This document shows, piece after piece, positions 1 to 4,982 of a stretch of DNA of 6,889 bases; position 1 is the first letter of the stretch; each line of letters begins with the position of its first letter. The DNA is from Kiritimatiellia bacterium (GTDB lineage Bacteria; Verrucomicrobiota; Kiritimatiellia; RFP12; UBA1067). Location: contig JAFNRY010000052.1 of assembly GCA_017385345.1 (NCBI GenBank), forward strand, positions 1 through 6,889. The letters are read 5' to 3'. The position numbers and the translations under genes are program-made. The notes below the pieces were generated by a model, which did not search any database, had not been told where the DNA came from, and saw only the letters and a program-made list of their open reading frames with translations.

Positions 1-1
1 C

Positions 2-529
2 ATCGCGCCGCCGGAAAACGCCTCCTTCCGCCCGGAAGAAAACACGATAGCGGGGAACACCGTCGCGTACGGCGCCACTTCGGGGGAAATCTACGTCAAC
101 GGGCGCGCCGGAGAACGGTTCGGGGTGCGGAATTCCGGCGCAACGCTCGTCGTCGAGGGCGTCGGCGACCACGGATGCGAATACATGACGGGCGGCATCG
201 CCGTCGTTCTCGGCCCGGTCGGCGTCAACTTCGCCGCCGGAATGACCGGCGGCGTGGCGTACGTCTTCGACGAAAACTCGACCTTCGATCTGAACTGTAA
301 CCTCGACTCGGTCGATCTGTGGCAGATAGAACGCGATTCGCCGGACGAAGCGCTGCTTCTCCGAACGCTCGAACGGCATATCGAAGAAACAGATTCGCCG
401 CTCGCCCGCCGCTTGATCGAAGATTGGCCGAATTCGCGTCCTCGGTTCGTCGCCGTGCGCGGCCGCGAACCGCTCCCCGCCGTCACAGGAACACTTGCAA
501 CCAGACCGAACGCCAATTGCGGCAATTGA
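2..529 (+). CDS. gltB: Glutamate synthase (NADPH/ferredoxin) large subunit, C-terminal part (5' end outside window)
   Basis: The frame is open from base 2 to a TGA at 527-529, giving about 175 residues. The protein forms glutamate from 2-oxoglutarate and glutamine-derived ammonia in the cytoplasm. What is visible is the C-terminal GXGXG beta-helix domain. It contains the family's typical runs ENTIAGNTVAYGATSGEIYV, NGRAGERFGVRNSGA, VEGVGDHGCEYMTGG and NFAAGMTGG. After this comes a helical end, RTLERHIEETDSPLARRLIEDW, which matches the usual GltB terminus. The last ~20 residues, after RFVAV, are divergent and proline/alanine rich. The amidotransferase and FMN/Fe-S synthase domains must lie upstream of the window. 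No gltD-like small subunit follows on this side. FwdC/FhcC proteins share the GXGXG fold, but the helical tail favours GltB. Confidence 0.93.
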   Translation: MAPPENASFRPEENTIAGNTVAYGATSGEIYVNGRAGERFGVRNSGATLVVEGVGDHGCEYMTGGIAVVLGPVGVNFAAGMTGGVAYVFDENSTFDLNCNLDSVDLWQIERDSPDEALLLRTLERHIEETDSPLARRLIEDWPNSRPRFVAVRGREPLPAVTGTLATRPNANCGN

Positions 530-611
530 CAATTCCCGACAACAAAAAATCGTGTGGGATCGTCAATTGTCTCCTTCCCTCCTATTCCCGGGGCGCAGCG
601 AAGCTTTCGAC

Positions 612-622
612 TGTGGTATAAT
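612..622 (+). promoter_or_regulatory. Extended -10 promoter TGTGGTATAAT ahead of the ftsB-like gene
   Basis: The 11-mer is a perfect TATAAT (617-622) preceded by the TRTG extended -10 motif, which binds the primary sigma factor without needing a -35 box. At the expected -35 position (594-599) the sequence is cgcagc, so no -35 is present. A start about 7 nt downstream (~629) would leave a leader of only ~7 nt before ATG 636. The identical 11-mer precedes thiS on the other strand. Confidence 0.72.
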
Positions 623-635
623 GTGGGACACACGG

Positions 636-923
636 ATGAAAGAAGAAACGAAAGACGCGATATTCACGTTTGCGACAGCACTGATCGTGTTATCCATTGT
701 AGTGGCCGGGGCCATCAGAGTGTGGCCGCGGCTCGGATGGTACAAGTCACTGAAAAGCCAGATCGCGACACGTGAAGCGGAAATAGCGCGTGTCGAAAGG
801 GAAACGACCGCGCTTGAAGAAAAAGTGCGCAGGTTCGACACCGATAAGGCGTTCGTCGAAGCAGTGGCGCGGCAGAACCGGCGCGTCTATCCCGGCGAAC
901 TGGTTTTTGTTTTCGAGAAATAG
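636..923 (+). CDS. FtsB/DivIC-like septum formation initiator protein
   Basis: This 95-residue protein has the FtsB/DivIC layout. It has a short N-terminal cytoplasmic segment and one membrane helix at about residues 8-28 (IFTFATALIVLSIVVAGAI). A coiled coil at about 38-67 (SLKSQIATREAEIARVERET) follows, then a C-terminal RVYPGELVFVF, which matches the family's conserved (R)PGE-hydrophobic ending. Such proteins form a periplasmic coiled-coil complex with FtsL and FtsQ and help trigger the septal synthase. ATG 636 was chosen because the upstream in-frame ATG 621 lies inside the -10 box. No good Shine-Dalgarno is visible, which fits a near-leaderless mRNA. The stop TAG (921-923) directly abuts the lgt ATG, so translation is probably coupled. 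The family is convincing from architecture, but similarity in such small coiled-coil proteins is always weak. Confidence 0.8.
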   Translation: MKEETKDAIFTFATALIVLSIVVAGAIRVWPRLGWYKSLKSQIATREAEIARVERETTALEEKVRRFDTDKAFVEAVARQNRRVYPGELVFVFEK

Positions 924-1709
924 ATGCATTCGCAACTCATACCCGGCCTGCCCTTCCAGACCTACGGCCTTTGCGTGGCGGCGGGGGCGCTCGCGGGGGC
1001 ATGGATCATCGAACGCCTTTCGGGACGCAAGGAGGCCGGGGCCCTCGTCGCATGGCTCGTGCTCGCCGGAATCGCCGGGGCGCGAATCGCCCATGTTGTC
1101 GAATACTGGCACGCCGACGGATTCGACCGCGATTTCGCCTCCGTCTTCGCCATATGGAAAGGCGGACTGGTATTCTACGGCGGACTTGCCGGCGGCATAG
1201 TCGCGTTCCTCGCATGGTGCGCGGCCAAACGCGAAAATCCGCTCGCATGGGCCGATCTGCTCTGCGTGGCGATTCCGCTCGGGCACGCCTTCGGCCGCAT
1301 AGGATGCTTCTTCCACGGCTGCTGCTGGGGCAAAGTCTCGCAATCGGCTCTCGCGGTCACCTTCCCGGCCGGCTCTCCAGCGTGGCACGCCCGTCACGCA
1401 TCTTCCATCGCGGCGCGTTCGCTGCCGGTTTTGCCGGTCCAGTTGTTCGAAGCCGCCGCGCTCGCGACGCTCTTCGCGCTGCTGCTGCTCCTCTATCGCC
1501 GCTTCAAAGCGTTTACCGCCGCAGCGTACTTCGCCTCATACGGCGTCATCCGCTTCCTCCTCGAATTTTTAAGGGATGACGAACGCCCTTCGGCTTTCGG
1601 CCTTTCGAGCGCGCAGCTCTTTTCGATCGCGCTCGCCGCCGTCGGAGCCGCGATTTTTGCCATCTCGCTGCGCAGACGCCATGCCGAACATACATGTAAT
1701 AACCGGTGA
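924..1709 (+). CDS. lgt: Prolipoprotein diacylglyceryl transferase
   Basis: This 261-residue polytopic inner-membrane protein transfers diacylglycerol from phosphatidylglycerol to the lipobox cysteine, the first step of lipoprotein maturation. The Lgt signature is at 124-136 (GRIGCFFHGCCWG), with the essential arginine at R125. GGLVFYGG lies at 80-87, PVQLFEA (equivalent to PxQLYEA) at 171-177, and the C-terminal YGVIRFLLEFLRDDER at 206-221 carries the conserved Arg/Glu residues. Several hydrophobic helices are evident (about 12-30, 40-60, 84-102, 176-190, 228-248). Relative to E. coli Lgt, the SFHGG histidine is a tyrosine and the asparagine of GRLGNF is a cysteine. From memory, both changes recur in Lgt of other phyla. 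It starts immediately after the ftsB-like stop and overlaps holA by 29 bp. The Cys-rich lipoprotein at 4291-4974 would be one of its substrates. Confidence 0.95.
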   Translation: MHSQLIPGLPFQTYGLCVAAGALAGAWIIERLSGRKEAGALVAWLVLAGIAGARIAHVVEYWHADGFDRDFASVFAIWKGGLVFYGGLAGGIVAFLAWCAAKRENPLAWADLLCVAIPLGHAFGRIGCFFHGCCWGKVSQSALAVTFPAGSPAWHARHASSIAARSLPVLPVQLFEAAALATLFALLLLLYRRFKAFTAAAYFASYGVIRFLLEFLRDDERPSAFGLSSAQLFSIALAAVGAAIFAISLRRRHAEHTCNNR

Positions 1710-2733
1710 GGACTCGTTCAGCGTCGAACGCGCCGCCAGGGCTTTCGTCGCCAAAGACGGAGCTCTCGAAATCATCGACTCCCTTCAATCCGCAAACGCC
1801 GACGCGCAGCTTGCCGACATAGGCCGCTTCGCGGAAAGCGTGGCAACGCCGCCGTTTCTCGATCCGGCGAAAACCACCTGGTGGAAGAACGTCCACTTCC
1901 TCGCTCCATCCGGGGGTAGGCGCGGCGCTGGCGGAGAAGACGGCGAAGGAGACGGGGGCGGCAAAGTGTCGGCGGAGGTGAAGGCCGCGCTCGAGCGTAC
2001 AGCGGAGGCGATCGCCGCTTCGCCGCCTCCGCCGAACCAGACGGTCGTGATTTCGGCCCCGTCGATGCGGCGCGACAGCCGCTTCGCAAAAGCGCTGGCC
2101 AAAACGGCGGACTTCACGAATCTCGCAGCGCCGTCGCCGTTCGAAGCGGATCGTGTCGCGGCGGCAGCGGCGATGGATGCGGCCGGGGAACTATCCTTCC
2201 GCTTCGCTCCCGGCGCCGTCGAAGCGTTCATCGCCACGGTGGGCAGAGACACCCGTTCGATACACTCCGAGGTGGCGAAATTGCGCGACTGGCTCGGGCC
2301 GGGAGCCGGTGTCGCCACGGTTGCGGATGTTGAGGCCGTCGCGTCGCCGGGCGCCGGGGCGGAGCCGGCATTCTGGGCGCTGCAGGACGCTTTCGGGGCG
2401 CGGGACACGAAAGCCGTCGCCAAATACGCGCTGATATTCTGCACCGGCAAAAACACGGTGGCGTCGATAACAATGATTGAAAGCTTCGTGCGCAGGCTGC
2501 TGGCCGTGAAGGACGCGGGAGAGCGCGGCAGGCTGGCGGAGGCAACCGAGGGAACATCTCCGTACGCGGCAAGGAAAAACGCGGCGTTCGCAGCGAAATG
2601 GTCGCTCACGGAGCTGCGGGCGGCGAGGGCGAAACTGATGAACCTCCGCGAACGGCTCGTTTCGAGCGGCGACGGCGCGGCCGATTTCGCCGTCGCAGCA
2701 CTGCTGGAGGCCTGCGTCAGAAGGCGGGCTTAG
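1681..2733 (+). CDS. holA: DNA polymerase III subunit delta
   Basis: This 350-residue protein fits HolA, the clamp-loader subunit that opens the beta sliding clamp. The N-terminus NIHVITGEDSFSVERAARAF matches the family's 'L.G.D.fl.e' start. RDTRSIHSEVAKLRDWLG (189-206) corresponds to the conserved 'gDlr.i.nEleKL' segment. The C-terminal collar region contains FWALQDAF..RDTKAVAKYA and ITMIESFVRRLLAVKD (231-278), then SPYAARKNAAFAAKWS (293-308). The open frame extends back to 1576, but ATG 1681 puts MPNIHVITGEDSF at the expected N-terminus, so I chose it. This overlaps the end of lgt by 29 bp in another frame. No clear ribosome-binding site is visible, so coupled re-initiation is likely. A glycine/charge-rich insert at residues 78-95 interrupts the N-terminal domain. 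The stop is 7 bp from the convergent thiF stop. Confidence 0.88.
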   Translation: MPNIHVITGEDSFSVERAARAFVAKDGALEIIDSLQSANADAQLADIGRFAESVATPPFLDPAKTTWWKNVHFLAPSGGRRGAGGEDGEGDGGGKVSAEVKAALERTAEAIAASPPPPNQTVVISAPSMRRDSRFAKALAKTADFTNLAAPSPFEADRVAAAAAMDAAGELSFRFAPGAVEAFIATVGRDTRSIHSEVAKLRDWLGPGAGVATVADVEAVASPGAGAEPAFWALQDAFGARDTKAVAKYALIFCTGKNTVASITMIESFVRRLLAVKDAGERGRLAEATEGTSPYAARKNAAFAAKWSLTELRAARAKLMNLRERLVSSGDGAADFAVAALLEACVRRRA

Positions 2734-2740
2734 CGCGACC

Positions 2741-3358
2741 TCAAGGCTCGCGTCCGAGTATCAGCGAGATGACAGTGTTCGCCTGGATCGCCGCGGCGAT
2801 TCCAACGCGCGGGCTTTGCGGCCCGCTGCCGGGTCCTATCGCGGTTTTGCAGTCGCCTGCAACATACAGGCGCTTTCCGGCACGCCTCAGCCCTATTTCG
2901 CCAGAACGCCCCCACCCGGCAATTCCAATCGCCGCGACCACCGGGACGCCGGTTTTCGCAAAGACATCTATTATCATCTTCTTCGCGTCCACTGTGTCGA
3001 AAGCCTCGACCACGACGTCGCACCCCGAGAACACCTCAAGCGCGTTACCGACATCTATTCTGCCGTCGTGCCACCTGATATCGAGTTCCGGCTCTATGGC
3101 GCGGAGATTCTCGGCGAGCGCGCGGGTTTTGGCCAATCCTATCTGCCGTCTGAAATAGAACTGTCTGTTGAGATTCGCTTCGGAGACGACGTCGAAATCG
3201 GCTATCGAGAAGCGCTTTACACCGGCCCTGACGAGATGCATCGCGCAATTCGACCCGAGCCCGCCGGCGCCGGCTATGCCGACACGGGCTCTCTCGAGCA
3301 ACGCCCTCTCTCCTTCCGAAAGATACGTATTCACGGCTTCGCCACCCGCCTCCGTCAA
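2741..3358 (-). CDS. thiF: ThiS adenylyltransferase, family-2 type ThiF (E1-like)
   Basis: This 205-residue E1-like enzyme adenylates the C-terminal glycine of ThiS so that it can accept sulfur for thiazole synthesis. It has the glycine-rich ATP loop GIAGAGGLGSN (27-37), an acidic strand end DFD (54-56), the NLNRQ motif (62-66) with its arginine, Lys77, and EAFDTVDAK (118-126) holding the active-site aspartate. The tail GPGSGPQSPRVGIAAAIQAN is typical of the short ThiF type. The paired CxxC zinc sites of MoeB and long ThiF are absent, as expected for this subfamily. The start is uncommon: TTG at 3358 overlaps the thiS stop as TTGA, implying coupling. GTG at 3334 is an alternative that loses 8 residues. 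It is co-directional with thiS. A generic HesA/MoeB role is possible, but the thiS neighbour makes ThiF most likely. Confidence 0.87.
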   Translation of the reverse strand: MTEAGGEAVNTYLSEGERALLERARVGIAGAGGLGSNCAMHLVRAGVKRFSIADFDVVSEANLNRQFYFRRQIGLAKTRALAENLRAIEPELDIRWHDGRIDVGNALEVFSGCDVVVEAFDTVDAKKMIIDVFAKTGVPVVAAIGIAGWGRSGEIGLRRAGKRLYVAGDCKTAIGPGSGPQSPRVGIAAAIQANTVISLILGREP

Positions 3359-3552
3359 CCGCCGGGCACGACGCGGAAGGCGTCCAGCCTCGCGCCTTCG
3401 CGAAGCGTCGCAGACGCGACCGACCCGCCGTCGAGAAGTTCGCCGTCAAGTTCCACGATCGCGCCGCGCGCATCGATCCCCTGCGACGCAAGAAACGCAT
3501 CGACAGAAGTCTCTGCGGTCTCGATCTCCCTGTTCTGGAATGTTATTTTCAT
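3355..3552 (-). CDS. thiS: Sulfur carrier protein ThiS
   Basis: This 65-residue ubiquitin-like protein ends in the diagnostic Gly-Gly (64-65), the site that is adenylated by ThiF and then thiocarboxylated. The N-terminus MKITFQNREIETAETSVDAFL, the central GAIVELDGELLDGG (equivalent to 'vaValNg.iv') and the end REGARLDAFRVVPGG follow the beta-grasp ThiS pattern and its usual ~65-residue size. The stop overlaps the thiF start by 3 nt. ATG 3552 lies 10 nt downstream of the -10 box of its promoter, so the 5' leader would be only a few nucleotides and there is no Shine-Dalgarno. A MoaD-like carrier is the main alternative. ThiS is favoured by length and by the family-2 ThiF partner. No thiG, thiH or thiE is present in the window. 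Confidence 0.87.
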   Translation of the reverse strand: MKITFQNREIETAETSVDAFLASQGIDARGAIVELDGELLDGGSVASATLREGARLDAFRVVPGG

Positions 3553-3562
3553 CTGCGCAGCG

Positions 3563-3573
3563 ATTATACCACA
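3563..3573 (-). promoter_or_regulatory. Extended -10 promoter TGTGGTATAAT ahead of thiS-thiF
   Basis: Read on the minus strand, this is the same 11-mer as at 612-622, with TATAAT at 3568-3563. The sequence where a -35 box would lie is gagccg, so there is no consensus -35. A start about 7 nt downstream (~3556) would leave a leader of about 4 nt before ATG 3552. It sits in the 37-bp gap after the NIF3-like gene, so thiS-thiF can be expressed separately from that upstream operon. No TPP riboswitch can fit between this promoter and thiS. Confidence 0.72.
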
Positions 3574-3589
3574 AGGCTTTCGCGACGGC

Positions 3590-4294
3590 TCATAAAAAGA
3601 CCGTTTCGACATCCATAGCCTGCGCCAATGCCTCCTGCAGGGCTTTCACGCCGAATGTTTCGGTTTCGTAGTGTCCGGCGCAGACCATTTTCGCTCCAAC
3701 GTTCCGCGCCGCGACTTTCTCGCCCCAGTCGGCCTCTCCCGTGACGAAAAGGCCGCAGCCGAGCCTGACCGCCTCCTCGGCAAACGAGCCAGCACCGCCG
3801 GAACACACGCCGACCTTTTCGCCGGCAACGACCTTGATCGCGATATTGCCTATAAAATGCGTCGCGTTGCCCTGCGCCGTTCCCGTCAACCCTATCAGAT
3901 TCCCGTGGTACGAAAACGCCTTTTCCAATCCGGCGAGGCCGAGCAGTCTGGCGATACCGGCGTTGTTTCCGTAGAGAGGGTGCGCATCGAGAGGCAGATG
4001 CGAGGCGTATATCGCGATATCCGCGTCGAGAGCGCGCTTGACAACTTCGTATATGCCGCCGTCGATGCGCTTGATGCCGCCTCCCCAGGAAATTCCATGG
4101 TGGACCACAGCCAGCCCGGCGCCCGCTTCCGCGCACTTGTCGATGAAATCGGCCGATGCGTCCACCCCGAAAGCGACAAGCCGCACGGCGCTTCCGCGCC
4201 GCGCGACCTGCACTCCGTTGTTGGCGACGTCGTCGAACTTGCGCGGCTCGAGAACCGAATCGAGCCACCCGACAACATCATGCAACGCAGTCAT
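3590..4294 (-). CDS. NIF3/YbgI-family dinuclear metal-centre protein
   Basis: This 234-residue protein has the full set of NIF3-family metal ligands. VVHHGISWGG holds His65-His66, LPLDAHPLYGNN (100-111) holds Asp103, and CAGHYETETFG (205-215) holds His208 and Glu212, with the H-x3-E spacing seen in E. coli YbgI. FVTGEADWGE (183-192) and the N-terminal DDVANNGVQV are also family features. The proteins assemble as toroidal hexamers with a two-metal site. They are annotated as 'GTP cyclohydrolase I type 2' or Nif3-like, but the physiological reaction is unsettled. The length matches the short form that lacks the PII-like insert. The start ATG 4294 overlaps the TGA of the lipoprotein gene (ATGA), so it is the third gene of a coupled operon. 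It is cytoplasmic, with no signal sequence. Confidence 0.9.
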   Translation of the reverse strand: MTALHDVVGWLDSVLEPRKFDDVANNGVQVARRGSAVRLVAFGVDASADFIDKCAEAGAGLAVVHHGISWGGGIKRIDGGIYEVVKRALDADIAIYASHLPLDAHPLYGNNAGIARLLGLAGLEKAFSYHGNLIGLTGTAQGNATHFIGNIAIKVVAGEKVGVCSGGAGSFAEEAVRLGCGLFVTGEADWGEKVAARNVGAKMVCAGHYETETFGVKALQEALAQAMDVETVFL

Positions 4295-4974
4295 TTCTTT
4301 TCGCACTTGCCGGACTTGCCGCAAGCGTCGCTTTTCCCGCATTTGCAGTCCACGCCGCATTTGCAGTCTTTCACGCACTTGCAATCCGCGCCGCATTTGC
4401 AAGGCCTGCAGCAGCCGTACCCGGCGGCCGCGGCGACCTCCTTCGCCACCAAAGCGGCGAACTCGGCGACTTTCCCGTTCTTCGCCTTTGCAGCGAAACC
4501 GGCGATGCACTTCGACTGCGGGCCGAAAGCGCACCAGCGCAACTGGTCGAGATAGACAAACTGCGCGCCCTGGTCTTCGGTTTCGCACAGCGCCTTGAGA
4601 AGCGCCTTGGTCCAGCGATAGCGCAATTCGGGCGCCTTGCCACACTTGGGACACATCGAGAGCTGCGTAATCGCCGCTATGCGCGTGGCGACCATCGGAT
4701 CGGTCCCGTAGGCACCCTTCACGGAAGCGAGGAGCGCCGCCATGGAGCAATCGTCCGCCACGGACGCGACGAGAGCCTTCGGGCAGGTCTCCTTCTTGAG
4801 CCGCTCCGCCTCGGCGGCCTGCCAGTCCGTTGCGTTGGGATCGCCCTCGACGCTTTTCGTAGCCGAGTCGTAGGAATCGAACTTCGCCGGATTGGAGTCC
4901 GGCTGCCGGACCGTTGCGCATCCAGCGGCCATCGCGATCGAGACGATCGCAAATATCATCTTGCTCATTTTCAT
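4291..4974 (-). CDS. Cysteine-rich lipoprotein with metallothionein-like C-terminal tail (function unknown)
   Basis: This is a 227-residue protein of no family I recognise. A lipoprotein signal peptide is clear: a short basic start, a hydrophobic segment (6-18) and the lipobox AAGC with Cys19, followed by a low-complexity linker (20-50). The central helical region (50-180) holds seven scattered cysteines, including CPKCG at 108-112. The tail (188-224) has 12 cysteines in 37 residues, with four successive CKC units of 6-residue period (CKCGAD, CKCVKD, CKCGVD, CKCGKS), then DACGKSGKCEKK. Such spacing resembles metallothioneins and other thiolate metal-binding proteins, so metal binding outside the cytoplasm is my inference. 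The start lies 8 bp after the oxidoreductase stop, and the stop overlaps the NIF3-like start. The alternative start ATG 4968 would still leave a signal peptide. Confidence 0.85.
   Translation of the reverse strand: MKMSKMIFAIVSIAMAAGCATVRQPDSNPAKFDSYDSATKSVEGDPNATDWQAAEAERLKKETCPKALVASVADDCSMAALLASVKGAYGTDPMVATRIAAITQLSMCPKCGKAPELRYRWTKALLKALCETEDQGAQFVYLDQLRWCAFGPQSKCIAGFAAKAKNGKVAEFAALVAKEVAAAAGYGCCRPCKCGADCKCVKDCKCGVDCKCGKSDACGKSGKCEKK
4330..4401 (-). repeat. 18-bp tandem repeat encoding four CKC units
   Basis: Four consecutive 18-bp units (4401-4384, 4383-4366, 4365-4348, 4347-4330) each begin with TGCAAATGC or TGCAAGTGC and encode CKCxxx. They are in frame and imperfect, so the tail may have grown by slippage or unequal crossing-over. 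The repeat number could vary between strains. Confidence 0.75.
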
Positions 4975-4982
4975 GTCTTTGT

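Noticed and set aside
526..531. Consensus -35 hexamer TTGACA at the gltB stop
   Set aside because: It lies about 85 bp from the TATAAT at 617, and no -10 box occurs at 16-18 bp downstream of it.
747..1397. Minus-strand open frame of 216 codons
   Set aside because: It covers the ftsB-like and lgt genes in antisense, and the composition is typical of a shadow frame.
1785..2609. Long minus-strand open frame (274 codons)
   Set aside because: It is antisense to holA, rich in Ser/Ala/Pro, and has no recognisable motif. HolA motifs on the plus strand are clear.
3590..4921. Reading the NIF3-like protein as a 443-residue protein starting at 4921
   Set aside because: The extra N-terminus is the lipoprotein region read in another frame. 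NIF3 homology begins at ATG 4294, which overlaps the lipoprotein stop.
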